This document shows positions 1-11,145 of a DNA stretch of 64,000 nt, piece by piece. The DNA comes from Lineus longissimus (Eukaryota > Nemertea > Pilidiophora > Heteronemertea > Lineidae). Where the stretch lies: positions 10,912,001 through 10,976,000 of the forward strand of contig NC_088312.1 in NCBI RefSeq assembly GCF_910592395.1. Reading direction: 5' to 3'. The position numbers and the translations under genes are program-made. How positions within the stretch are numbered: the stretch's first letter is position 1; the number at the start of each line of letters is the position of its first letter. The notes below the pieces were generated by a model that did no database searches, was not told where the DNA came from, and saw only the letters and a program-made list of their open reading frames with translations.

Positions 1-109
1 AATTCTGTAATCATTTGGAAGTTGTTACATGACACATATTCTCAGATTCTGCCCCAGGACTTCTTAATGGTTTATGATGTGACACGAGTGTTATTGACTT
101 TTCACATAC

Positions 110-614
110 CTCAGGAGGCGGTCCATGAGATTCAATCCGGACCTGCTTAAGCTTGTCCAGCAAAGATTCATTCCTTCTGTCAATTTCTTCTTTTATTTCT
201 GATCGTTCTGAAATAAAACATAAAGAATAAATTTGGAGATTCGAGTAAAGTGTATGATAATCATAAAGTGTATAAATAAAGTGCATACATAAAGTGTATG
301 ATACTCACACTGCGGTATACGATGGCACACTGCGCTGCAAGTTTAATGTGAAGCAACAACCATGATCCAAGCAAGAGGAAAGCATCCAGCTTGCACTGTA
401 TCAGTGTAGGCCTACATCGATTTTGGAACACCCCGTAGTTGGTGTGCATGTAATCGTACTCACGTTCAATGGTTTTCAATTGCTCCACTGTTGATGGGTG
501 TCTGGGTGCGGCTTTAGGGATCGTTTTCTGTTTTTCGATAGCTCTCTGAGCTCTATTTTCAAAATTGAACCTTTGGTTAGCACGCTTTCCGATCGTTGAC
601 AGTGTTTTCCCCAT
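110..614 (-). CDS. NDUFAF4: NDUFAF4-like complex I assembly factor, 5' part (partial at left edge)
   Basis: Two coding exons: 614-464 (start codon at 614; 50 codons plus 1 nt, donor GTGAGT) and 207-110 (acceptor TTTCAG, donor GTATGT). Joined they give 83 residues in frame; the rest lies left of base 1. The N-terminus has the family's NFENRA segment and then APRHPST, followed by a Lys/Glu-rich stretch, which matches the start of NDUFAF4 (C6orf66), a mitochondrial factor needed for early assembly of respiratory complex I. Full-length family members are about 175 residues, so roughly half is present. The start is the first Met before the conserved segment; an in-frame GKTLS-type leader fits the short N-terminus of the family. 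Identification rests on the conserved N-terminal motifs, not on the whole protein. Confidence 0.85.
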
Positions 615-2551
615 TTTTGCAGTAGATTTCTAGTTACGAAATCGTGACATTGAAGAAAAAACAAAACAGCATGCAAGTTTGGTCGTCGTTTTTGTCGCGA
701 TGTTGTATTAATTCCTTGTCGCCCGCCAATCTCTCTTGTCTTCAATGCCCGAAGTGCTCCCTAAACACCCTGAAATCTTTACCCACAGCCACTACACCTA
801 CATGAAAGCTTTCTTCTTGCTGGCATCAACATATTATGCCATATTTGTGGACCCCTCCCCGCAATGAACAAATGTTTGTGACATGCTTAAATGTCACAAC
901 CACCCACAAGATTAATCACATCAAAACAATACATGTATGTGCTTTGCCAGTGAAACTGCCACATCTCAGCCCATCATGTCTACACTGAGGATGATACCCA
1001 ATCTGATGAAACCCAAGATCGGTTTTTGGTGTCATCATTGTCATGCAGATGTATTGAAAGACTATCAATCAAATGAGTATAGAGACACAGTCAAAGAAGA
1101 ATGACCTTTATTCACAATCTGCACTTGTGACTGTGAAGGAGTTAAATTTGACAACAATAACACTTAATATGTAAAGAGCAATCTCTAGTGAACTCACACA
1201 ACTGTCCTTCTGACATATATAGCCAGTACATTGGGGGATGAGTCCCCCAAACCCCCTCCCCCGTTCTCTGAAAGTGACAGGTTTTAGTCAGTACATTGGG
1301 GGGAAGCCCCCCCCCATTGGACTCTAAAAATAGAATTCCTTGGAGACGCTGAACAATAAGGCCCGATAAAGAAATAGTCCCCGCCCCGGTAGCTGCCTCA
1401 TATCTACTGACAGAAGCAGCTCTTTGTGGTGAAATAATAATTGAATGCATGTCATGACACCCAGGAGCTTTTTCTCATTTCTGAAACAGTTGCATGGTTG
1501 GAATGAATTTCCAAATCAGTCCGTCAAATCTCTATGCAATGAAAATTGAAATGTCACAACTGCCTCCACCGACGTTGTCCTGTATGTCCTAGCAGACGAT
1601 TTTTAAATAAATGATGTGATTGATATACTTGTAGATTGGAATGAATTATTTCTTCAATGATATGAAAGTTGAAAGCCCTCTGACATGTCTGAGTACAAAA
1701 ATGCAGAGGCAAGACACATCATGCATGTCATGACACCTAGAAGCTTTTTCTCATTTCTGAAACAGTTGCATGGTTGGAATGAATTTCCAAATCAGTCCGT
1801 CAAATCTCTATCCAAATGGAACTTTAAGACCACTCTATATTTGTGCAGTAGTGTTAAAACTGACTTTTTGAAGTAAAGTACGTAAATCGAGAAGAAGAGG
1901 ACGTTTACTTCGTCTGCAATGAAATGTCACAACTGTCTCCGCCGACGTTGTTGTCCTGTATGTTCTAGCAGACGATTTTTAGATACACTTCAAGACAGTG
2001 GCGCCGGTGTGAATAAATCTACTTGCGTGATTGGTCAATGGCTCATGACGTCATGAAATAATTGCGTCAACAACCTTGGTCAACAACGGGAATCATGGTA
2101 ACTGTGGTTGCGGTGCGTCGTGAAAGCAGGATCGGCAAGCGCGGCCCGTATGGAATGCAACAAACTGTACCGGAACCGGAACTGTCATGGGTCTGCACAA
2201 ATTTTTTCAGATTCGATGGACATGATGGATAAATGAATTTTGTTTACACTTTATACATACACGTAACCATTACACTCACTACGTTGTGTGAGTTATAATT
2301 TAAAATGTAACATCTCAGTGTGCACCAGTAGTTGTAACAAGATTGGAATAATACATCCACATTCTAGCACCTATTCATATGTAGGCCTAGAGGAGCCTTG
2401 ATTAAAACGATGCTGTCCTTAGGAAGAGGTCGCCTACAGAGAGATCAAACTGACAGACTATACAGATTCAAAACAGTATCATCACTATTTCTCATCAGTT
2501 TCCATTGTCCAAAAAAAACTATCTTTAATAATAAGGCTGCTAACGCCCTTT
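615..2551. other. Intergenic region between NDUFAF4 and the 3' end of CRYL1
   Basis: No convincing coding exon. It contains the presumed NDUFAF4 promoter just upstream of 614, a G/C-run stretch near 1220-1320 with two copies of a CAGTACATTGGGGG motif, a broken direct duplication (1443-1984, listed separately), and a CpG-richer stretch around 2000-2160 with a TGACGTCA (CRE-like) site near 2046. Short open frames here are of the length expected by chance. Confidence 0.5.
1443..1984 (+). repeat. Interrupted direct duplication (about 160 bp, offset 278)
   Basis: The stretch 1443-1606 recurs in two pieces: its left part at 1721-1812 (shared text ATGCATGTCATGACACC through CAAATCTCTAT) and its right part at 1915-1984 (GAAATGTCACAACTG through GCAGACGATTTTTA). 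About 100 bp, 1813-1914, is inserted between the pieces in the second copy. It looks like a tandem duplication followed by an insertion, or two copies of an old repeat. No coding signal. Confidence 0.7.
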
Positions 2552-5500
2552 TCACTCCTTTTTGGCTCGCTCCTTTTTCAGTTTAGCCAGACGTGCTAGT
2601 GAGTCGTCTCTCCATTTCCTCCTCTCGATCATCTTCTCCATCGGTACCATGTCACATAACTGCGGGTGGATGGTGGTGTTGACAACATTCTCAGGGGTCA
2701 TCTTTGGTACGGGACCGAACGTGTTACTAACTGAGTGAATACTTTGCCAGTACCTTTCACAGTAGTTCTCCATACCTGAAAGACAGCGATTGCAAAACAT
2801 ATCCTTGATGACTTGATCTTGATCCCCTCAATCACATTAGTTAAACTTTGTGAATACAGTGTTTTCAACTCTGCTAACACCTGCAAGGACGCATTGTTAC
2901 TGATGTCTCTAACTGGATTAATTGGAGACAAGTTCAATGTAAAGGAATATATCCATGATAACTTTCTTGCATTGGCCTGAAGTCCAATCATTATAACTGA
3001 AATCCTCATTACACTTACCCTCTGCATTAAGATGAGCTACCTCCAGTGGCCCTATAAAAGCATATCTGGGTCCAAGGCCATGGGACATCACAGTATCAAC
3101 ATCTTTCACATTCATCACACCATCCTGAAAGGAACGTGACCATGCTTGAGGGTCCTTTTCCCATCTTGCTTATATAAAACAAAGGTAAACTTTTGTTGGC
3201 TGTACAGGTGCACCTATTCCTCCAGATCATGTTCCTACGATATAAGGTCTAGGTGAGCCAAACATTACCACGCTATGACAAAACCTAACATTGTTTCACA
3301 GACTGTCCTCCAAGGACATAACGTCACAACCAGAATGCCAAGATAGAACCCCTCTCATTTCAACAAATTCACAGAAAAATGACTGCAGATTTACGAGTCA
3401 CTCACCTCTACCAGCCTCCAGCACTCATTTAATATTGCATACTGGATACGATTCACAGCAAATCCGGGTATCTCCCGATTCAGGACAACTGGCGCTTGAC
3501 CGATTTCCTCCATTAATGCACGTGTCCTTGGGCAAATATCTGGACTGGTCCAAGGAGCAGGAATCAATTCGACAAGTGGAACGTAATAAGGTGGATTGAC
3601 CTGGATTGACAACAATAAAGATGTTTAGTCCAAGTTCATTCTTAGTACTTGCACAGTTTACTATACAGTTGATAGAACAAACCAAAATCAATTATGACTT
3701 TAAAGGGGTCAATGCATGAAATGTCTTCTTCACACAAAATTACACTCCGGAAGCAGTGGATTGGTCTCACCCGTCCAAATATGAATAGGATAATGCACTG
3801 CTGCAGGATTCTAGGCAAAATAAGCACTGGAGGAGTTTATGGTTGTAAATGCAGGGATGTACATGGATAAGTTTGAGCCTGACTATATGGCCAGTATCTT
3901 CCAATTCCCCTCCAGTTTCGTCTTTGTCTCCTAAAGGATTTTCATTTCGATTGACTTGAGGGTGAAAACACCCAGAGAAGGAGGTGCCAGCAAGATGGAC
4001 CCACAGAACCAGGGACATTTCATGTGAAAAGCATCAATATCAACATGATTTGAACTTACAGGATGGGCAACTATGACTTGACTTCTGTGTTTTAAATCTT
4101 CCGAGAACTTTGAAGGCTGTAAACAACTAGTTGAGCTTGAGAGGACGGTCTCCTCTGACACCAATTCGTCTAGCTGTTGGAAAATCTTTTTCTTCAGGTC
4201 CAGGTTCTCTGGGACGCACTCCTATAAGTATGATTGGTAATAAGATAAGGACAAAATTGCAGTGTGATTTCTCAAAACCGCACAGAACTCTCCCAGGGCT
4301 TTAATTCCCTCTCAAATTGTTGCGTACACCCTACACTCTCATGCCGTGACCAACATTTTTATAGAGATGATGTAAGTAAAGACTTGCGTTTGAACACCGC
4401 CAATGCTTTAGGAGTGTGGGTGCACCCAAGCAGAACCCCAGCTCTCAATCACAAGGCCTGGTGTCCTAAATAGGAAGGTTCAACAGTAGGCGTACAATTA
4501 TAACCGTACCTGCACATGCTTGGCTCCCTCTACACACCCAGCTAACTCGCTGCATCCAGTGATGAGTTTGAACTGTTGCTCTGCTGTTAGGGACCCCCGG
4601 AGGAGACCATCCTTCTCCAAGCTCCCCAACTGCTTCTTGATGTCTTCCAAGGCCGAAGTGACTTGTGCAGGCAAGATGTCGAAGAGAGAGATGTGGTAGC
4701 CAGCACCAGCAAAGAGCATAGCCCAGCTTCGACCAATTAGCCCACTGGAAACAGAATCTATGTTAAAGGGGGGACTATAGGCAGGAGCAGAGGGGCTTAT
4801 TTAGTCATCTTCAGGTGACTAATATACACAGTAAGGGCCCTGGGGTCATGTCAGATTCAGTACTAAATGTATTCCTCGTAAAAGTGTAAATCATTTCGAC
4901 GTACTGTGAGATGTGGGAGACCCCTATTTGGCGACTGCATGTAACTTTATCTTGCCTGCCTAGCTGCTGCCTATATTGCCCCTTTGAAGGGCCAGTACTA
5001 TTGTCCAGAAAGCATTTACATGGTGACCCACCCATGATTATGGTGTAGGAATTCACATGCCCACTGTACAGTTTCATGACATACAGTAATGTAAGAGTTA
5101 AAATGCCTACTCTACTGTGCAGTTTTATGGCACTGGTAAGCACATGCTAACTGTGTGACTGAAAAACTTAGCATCTCAAGAAACTTGGTCAACAACTTGT
5201 CCTTATAGTCAATTAGTTTATTGTTTCATAATAAATGCGTCCTCGCTGTCAATTTGGCAATGACTCTGCAGCTAGCCTGTCCTTACGAACGGCGTGCCCC
5301 TTTAAAACCCATTTGAATTTCCCGCCTTCCAAACACCGCGCACGTGTCTTCATGACAAAGTCGGTAACTCAACTGGTGTCTGAGGTGCCCATCAATGACA
5401 ATCCTGCCGACAATCTTGACACTAGAGGCGCTCATTTCGTTCCTTACAATTTTTTAATTTCGGCACTGGGGCGAATTTGTCGCGACGACCGCAGCCCCAA

Positions 5501-5585
5501 CACCAATGAGCCCACCTAACCCCCAACCCCTCAAATGGAGACTGACTTGCCTGCCAATAATCCCAATCTTTCCCTTCTTCTCCAT
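2552..5585 (-). CDS. CRYL1: Lambda-crystallin homolog / L-gulonate 3-dehydrogenase
   Basis: Complete six-exon gene: 5585-5551, 4744-4510, 4221-4060, 3600-3406, 3124-3019 and 2775-2552 (stop TGA at 2554-2552). Total 957 nt, 318 residues; human CRYL1 is 319. The family oxidises L-gulonate to 3-dehydro-L-gulonate with NAD+ in the cytosolic uronate pathway and belongs to the 3-hydroxyacyl-CoA dehydrogenase fold. The Rossmann motif GSGLIG (residues 11-16) is followed by RSWAMLFA. The catalytic-region motif IVAHPVNPPYY has His at about 143. The C-terminal domain carries [19 protein letters not shown] and a basic tail. Phases join cleanly (2, 0, 0, 0, 1). Exon 1 is only 35 nt and ends AG|GCAAGT, so intron 1 uses a GC donor. 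Intron 1 also carries a TTAA-type miniature transposon next to its acceptor. An ATTAAA lies about 25 nt past the stop and may be the polyadenylation signal. Confidence 0.95.
4763..4988 (+). mobile_element. TTAA-type MITE, copy 1 (CRYL1 intron 1)
   Basis: About 226 bp. It starts TTAAAGGGGGGACTATAGGC and ends CTGCCTATATTGCCCCTTTG, so the ends form an imperfect inverted repeat; the right TTAA has decayed to TTGA. The body (GCAGAGGGGCTTATTTAG..., AAGGGCCCTGGGGTCATG...) is shared with five other copies in this window. Its left edge is 18 nt from the 3' splice site of CRYL1 exon 2. TTAA targets are typical of piggyBac-like elements, but no transposase is present, so this is non-autonomous. Confidence 0.8.
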
Positions 5586-5939
5586 TGTTGGTCTGTCGGC
5601 GTGGGACAATGAGAGGCAAAGGTCGGGCCACTGAAAAATCGGTCACGGCCTATCGATATCAGGGTGATAATAGGCGAATTGTCCGCTCTTAGATCGTGCA
5701 GTGCGTGGTTGTCCCTTTGTCGCTATACGTAACGACAGATCATATGCCGGGAATTTCAATTTACGATTTAACCGACCGGTCTCAATTTACGGGTTTACCG
5801 GTCACTGGCTAAGAACCTTTTCCTGCACTCGAGTTCGGTTGTGACATGTGTTCGATTGTATCGTATGGGACATTATTTCTGCTGATGGAACGGAAGAGGC
5901 CGCAGCTTCGGGGGGGGGGAGGCGATTGTCGATGCTTGT
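5586..5939. other. Upstream region of CRYL1
   Basis: This 354-bp stretch between the CRYL1 start codon and a SINE-like repeat is relatively CpG-rich and probably holds the CRYL1 promoter and 5' UTR. I see no TATA box at a convincing distance. A G-run lies near 5911. Confidence 0.35.
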
Positions 5940-6150
5940 GGCTTATGGGAAGCGTTGTGGCAGAGTGGAAGAGCCTCCGTCTTGTGATCGGAATGTCATG
6001 GGTTCAAGGCTGCGCCAGTGCCAAGGTGCCATTTCGAAACGTAGTGCACAATTCAACGCCCCTCTTTTGAGGAGTATTACAGAATTATGCACTTCTAAGT
6101 TTAAGCTGGGACTAAGTACAGTACAAATATATATATATATATATATATAA
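5940..6150 (+). mobile_element. tRNA-derived SINE-like repeat
   Basis: A box A match TGGCAGAGTGG at 5958-5968 is followed about 40 nt later by a box B match GGTTCAAGGC at 6001-6010, with a CTTGTGATC anticodon-loop-like segment (GTG anticodon, His-like) between them. The body then runs to a (TA)n tail at 6127-6148. This is the architecture of a SINE with a tRNA-like RNA polymerase III head. It lacks a proper acceptor stem, so it is not a functional tRNA gene. Confidence 0.6.
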
Positions 6151-6273
6151 TACAGCTAGACAGAAAGAGCACTAAAGAACTTCCAATGTAGCTTTTTTGT
6201 TTCAGTCCTACGTTATGGTAACACCAGGTTCCATAAATAAAACACGAAACCATGTTCAATAGATATATCGCTT

Positions 6274-6279
6274 TTTATT
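6274..6279 (-). terminator. Candidate polyadenylation signal of the antistasin-like gene
   Basis: AATAAA on the minus strand, about 210 nt after the stop codon at 6491; a reasonable 3' UTR length. No transcript data can be checked here. Confidence 0.5.
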
Positions 6280-6490
6280 GTAGAACATTCAAAACAAACG
6301 CTGTCAACTGATGGAGTTATCTTCAGCTTACACGAAAGCGTGTGAAGGACACACACGCACCGATATAGTATAGTTCAGGTCCTGTCGTCAACTAAAATGA
6401 GAGTCATTCATATTAAAAACACTGTTGGCACATTGTAGCGTCTGTCCGATCGGCTGTTTGTCGGTGCTGAAGTGAGTTGGTTTTCTAAGG

Positions 6491-8039
6491 TCACTTGCAC
6501 TTGCAGATTTCACAACCGTTTCCGTCAGTTTCGAAACCATTCTCGCAATACATCATACAGACGACAGGGGCACAGGCTGAAAATTAAACAAGTTGTAAAT
6601 ATTTCGTTGTTTTTGTCACGAACTCTTGTTAGTCATTTTTTCAGTTTTTATAACAAGTCTACTGTAGTCCAGCACTTGCACGAAAACGTTCAAATCAGTT
6701 TGGTACCGCGCATTTACAGGTATTTTTCGAGGTATCACAGTCCAGTGGCAACCATTGACTAGGGTTGCGCTGGTGTCTTGACTGTGCGCTTACCCGGCAC
6801 CAGTCTTTACGCATGCAGTCTGAGATTTTGATGTAGCGAAATGCTCAGTGCACTTACCGCATTCACAAATTTCGCACCCATTTGCATCAAGCTTGAAGCC
6901 GTATGGACAATGCATCCGGCAGATCGGAGGACACGGTTCTGACCCTATACGGGACAGAAAAAGATGGGGTTTTAGAACAGCAGCTGCTACACTCGTGTAT
7001 CGACTTCATCGTGACTAATTAAGGGGTAAACATTCTTTCCTTTGATCTTATAATTTATCACGGGAAGAGTCGTCAGTCTCATTTGACACGGCACTAATAA
7101 CGGGACGGGTTGACGCGTGAACTTGGTCACATCCAAGCCGACATGTCTTCATTGGTTTTATGCCGCGCCAGTAGATGTCCTCGCTTTGCCCGACTGCAGA
7201 GGATCTCGGCAGGCTCCGTGGTATCTGAGCCTTCGAACGACTCTAGTACTATGTAGTAAATATGAATGATTCTATAAAGTTGGACACTTACTGCATCGAC
7301 AAATTGGACACCCATTTTCGTCAGTCTTGAAGCCATTCTCGCAATACATACTGCAGACCGGGGGACACCCAGCCTGAGAAGGACCTACAAAAAAGAAGCT
7401 TGATGAAATAAAATTCTGTCAGTAGAATTAAAAAAGATCACCATTATGGGTGGAATGATGTGTCAGGTGGGAACACTGAGCTTTGGGTGTGCCAGAACCA
7501 TAGAACCTAATCTGTCAGTGAACACTGTCTACTTCTTGGGAGGATATTGACCCGGGTATGCTCTGAGGGTGTCTTCGGCGAGACGAATCTTCTGGCCGGG
7601 CGCACAATCAATTAAGAGACACCTGCTGGTAATAATGTAAAGCGCTTTGAGCGGGCAAAACGGCCTGGATACTGCGCTATATAAGACGCATCATTATTAT
7701 ATTATAATATTATCTTCGAGCACATATACATATACATATAAATGCACGTGTGAGTGCAAAAGCATCATAATCGGTGAGGCGACGCATTGAAACCAATGTC
7801 CCATGGATGTTACAGTGGAATCTCTGTTCAGAACCCCCCCCCCCCCCCTCCATCAAAGTCACCGATTCAGTTAGGTCCCTGGTCAATTCCACCCATTCAT
7901 TAAGGCTAGCTATCTGTATTCAGGACACCTCCAGAAGTTTAGAATTGATAGCAGTGGACACCTCCAAAAGTGACTTACCGGCTGCTGTAACAGCGATAAC
8001 AGTTAAGGCAACAACTCCGATAAAGATAAAGGTCCTCAT
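6491..8039 (-). CDS. Secreted protein with three antistasin-like domains
   Basis: Four short exons, none long enough to stand out as an open frame: 8039-7979 (signal peptide), 7384-7292, 6944-6858 and 6576-6491 (stop TGA). Total 327 nt, 108 residues, all introns phase 1. Residues 1-20 (MRTFIFIGVVALTVIAVTAA) are a clear signal peptide. Each later exon encodes one antistasin-like unit with six Cys in the pattern C-x3-C-x3-C-x10-C-x2-C-x-C, for example CENGFKTDENGCPICRC in unit 1, CPYGFKLDANGCEICEC in unit 2 and CENGFETDGNGCEICKC in unit 3. Antistasin domains are small disulfide-knit folds, often inhibitors of serine proteases; specificity lies in the loop after the second Cys and cannot be predicted here. 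There are no other domains. A TATA box sits about 75 bp upstream. A role as a secreted protease inhibitor is inference from the fold. Confidence 0.85.
7614..7712 (+). repeat. SINE-tail-like fragment in an antistasin-gene intron
   Basis: Contains AAAGCGCTTTGAGCGG followed by GCGCTATATAAG and a (ATT)n-type A/T tail, a combination I associate with the 3' ends of invertebrate SINEs. No tRNA-like head is visible upstream, so it may be a 5'-truncated copy. A related tail (GCCATATAAATAACAA then ATT repeats) occurs at about 25926-25960. Confidence 0.35.
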
Positions 8040-8113
8040 GTTTGCAGCGCTGTTTCTCCTTGGCGACTGTTACTCCTCAACTGTGAAGTTGTCCCGAATA
8101 ATCTTGGCAAAAG

Positions 8114-8122
8114 CCTTTTATA
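8114..8122 (-). promoter_or_regulatory. TATA box of the antistasin-like gene
   Basis: TATAAAAGG on the minus strand, 75 nt upstream of the ATG at 8039. This leaves room for a transcription start about 30 nt downstream and a 5' UTR of some 40-50 nt. A strong TATA box suits a tissue-specific secretory gene. Confidence 0.65.
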
Positions 8123-10489
8123 TGGCAATCAATATCCAAAAGTGTATAAATACAATTCACCTATTATCTATCAAATTAGAGTAGCCTACAGCCCCAGTTG
8201 CACTAAGATTGGTTGTTCAAAATATCATTGCTTCTGGAATGTCCCCTCGATATGACAATTATTATAACCGACATTTGGTCTCGTTTCCAGCGTAAACGCA
8301 AACACTTGACACCACTTCTTGTCGTCCGATGGACTCTTAAAGACCTAGCTGTGCGTATTGATCGTACTGTTCTCATTGGTTCAAGTAAAAAGAAAATAAC
8401 AGTGCATGTCGTATAGTGCAGTTATTATGCACGCGAATTTGCTGGAAGGTAGCACTTCGTATCAGTCTACAAAATAGCATTTTGGAAATTCAGAATTCAA
8501 TCCATTACACATGGAATTTTCAAATTCAAGTTAAAATTTTCAAATTCATGAACGAACGGAGAAGGCCTTTAATCTATTCAAATTATTGTCGGATGTGATT
8601 ATTCCATCAATCTCTCTCAGCAATATAATTCTACAAAGTTACAATCATCTCGGAGGCTGTCATTATGCACGTCTGGCATGGTCATCCTTTTAATCGTTCA
8701 TTGAACACACCCGATCAGCTCAGACGTCCAGAAATCTCTGTCATGTATGATCTGGCACTTTTCATGACAATTATCGTTTTTTGTCAGTAAATTCGTTTCA
8801 GTGAACTTTCCCTAGAGTCGATGTCCCGCTTATTGGACAATGAGCCATGGCGGGAGGGAGGATGCAGGTGCAGGGTAGAGCCGGGTTTTAGTCAAGTCGT
8901 GGCTTATACATTTCATTTCTAGGCTGGGGGACACTGGGAAATGGGCACAACGAATACAAAACGGTCCATATAATGAATGGGAGGAATATAATCCGAGGAC
9001 AGAGTGTCCCGGGGACAGAGGATTGCGCTTTTAATCTTTGAGCGCTTTCTATATGTACTTCTAACCTTTGGGACATACCCTCCGTCGACACACAACTAGG
9101 GGGTTTCGCAACTAAAAGTGCGACGTTTAGTTGATGTTTGCAATTGGTACAAAATAGGAAGGTTCAGCATCCGACGAACGAAGGATATACGTATCGGATC
9201 AGGTTAGTGCGACTGACGCAACAGAAAAAGCGATCCTGGCTTTGAATTGCGTTCCGTTGGCCTTATAGTTCAGCAAACCTTGCCACTTCTAGAGGTGGCA
9301 AGGTTTGCGGACCTGCGGTGTTCCAGTATAAAACTGCACCTCCCGTTGGGCAGACTCATCAGCAAGGGGCAATCGTTTACACTTGAACTCGAGGTCAAAT
9401 GCAGTCTGGTGTGTGGGGTATCCGGAGTGGGGTACGCCAGTCACGAATGATGAATGTGATAACTTGGTATTAGATCGTAAATCGTCACCTCCACGTTACA
9501 GTGATGTTTCACACCCCGATTTTACACCCTTTGTGGCATGTTGCATGCACCCTTGGTGGAGTTCCCCACCAGGCACTTAGTAAAATGAGAGACAACAGTT
9601 ATTAGCGGATCCAGACGGGAGACATTACGGACATGAAGCATGTGAACTGGTAAGAACTTTATTGATGTTGTAGCTAGGCATCCTACGAAAACTGGCTAAA
9701 AGCCTTCCCTGACCGGCGCGTCTATGCTGGTGTAACAGAAAAAACGGGGGTTGAGTGCGCAGGCTACGTGTCGTATATCGGACAGAAAAACAGTTTCCAG
9801 GGCAGAGAGAGTTGTGGCTGGTGCGCCGACCATTTTTTTAACAAACGCATTCATCATTTCATTGCTATTCAAAGTGACGAACTTTTGAGCCCGGGCTTTC
9901 GAGTCGTCGGATTGGGACACTTTCTACAATGCGTCGTTGTGAACTAGTCTACCCCTACTCGTACTTACACACTTGGCTACTTTGATATTTCAGATTTTTA
10001 GCATCGTACTCATCGGAAAATCGAAAACCCGGGTCTTGATTAGACGTATGGTATTCACAATTTCGGCCCGCAAACATGAACCATTGTAACGGCTCAGCTG
10101 TACCGAACCGTCAGGACCCTGCGTTAGCACCCAGCATCCATCTCGGCCAGGGCCATGCCGCCTCGGCCACAGATGAAAAGCCTACACGGAGACACCACAA
10201 GGGACGGCCCAAGCCACTGGTTGCCTGGCCCGACGCAGGGAACGGCCCTGACGGCTCGAACTCTCTCCCACGACAGACTGGGTACAACACAAATCTCCAG
10301 CCTTCTCCCATCGTAGATGAGGAGAGGACACCACGGTCCATAGACTGTAGGCATGTTGGGGACTGTTTGTACACTAGTCATTTGATTATTAAAAGGATTA
10401 TCAAGAACACTGGGATAAGAGCTCCGCCTCTTGTGGATTTCCTGCTGCCAGGACAGATACTCGGTTAAACAGTTTTGACCAAGACGTAG
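8123..10489. other. Intergenic region, no recognised gene
   Basis: Several open frames of 60-130 codons occur, the longest at 10076-10468 (plus) and 10124-10660 (minus) in a GC-richer patch that is open on both strands. None shows a domain or motif I recognise. A minus-strand frame of 74 codons at 9696-9920 has a plausible composition (MSQSDDSKARAQKF...) but no splice or homology support. The repeated word GGTGGCAAGG/CCTTGCCACC gives a small hairpin near 9278-9305. Confidence 0.35.
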
Positions 10490-11145
10490 AGATTGTCCTT
10501 GTCTTGTGCCAAGGACAACGACGTTGTCGTTGTCGTTAGCCGTATTAAAGAATAACGAATCGTGCGAAGGACTATTAGGTTGTGATTGTCTTGCACCAAG
10601 GACAACGATATGGTGGTTGTCGTATTCAAGAATAACGAAATTGTGCCAAATGGACAACAAGGTTATTGTGCTTATCTTGAACCAAGGACAACGAGTTTGG
10701 GATTGTCTTGCGTCATTATAAGAATGTTGTGCTCATCTTTTGCCAAGGACAACAGGGTGTTCCAAGGACAATGAGCTCATTATCGTCTTGTGCCGAGTGG
10801 ACAACAAGGTTATTGTGCACATCTTGTGCCAAGGACAATGAGCTCATTATCGTCTTGTGCCAAGTGGACAACAAGGTTATAGTGCTCATCTTGTGCCAAG
10901 GACAACAGGGTGTGCCAAGGACAATGAGCTCATTATCGTCTTGTGCCGAGTGGACAACAAGGTTATTGTGCTCATCTTGTGCCAAGGACAATGAGCTCAT
11001 TATCGTCTTGTGCCAAGTGGACAACAAGGTTATAGTGCTCATCTTGTGCCAAGGACAACAGGGTGTGCCAAGGACAATGAGCTCATTATCGTCTCTTGCC
11101 AAGTGGACAACGGGGTTATTGTGCTTATCTTGTGCCAAGGATAGT
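10490..11145 (+). repeat. Minisatellite with 153-bp higher-order period
   Basis: Built from the word TTGTGCCAAGGACAA and relatives. The left part is degenerate; from about 10743 a 153-bp unit repeats (CCAAGGACAACAGGG starts at 10743, 10896 and 11049). Each unit mixes a CCAAGGACAACAGGG segment with two diverged ATGAGCTCATTATCGTCTTG / GTGGACAACAAGG segments. Because 153 is divisible by 3, open frames run through it on both strands; this is an effect of the period, not evidence of a gene. Confidence 0.9.

Noticed and set aside
9696-9920. 74-codon minus-strand frame with ordinary composition
   Set aside because: No neighbour exon, splice site or similarity that I recognise; within chance length.
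10076-10660. 130- and 178-codon frames on opposite strands
   Set aside because: A GC-richer patch open on both strands, with no motif, domain or splice signal, and running into the minisatellite.
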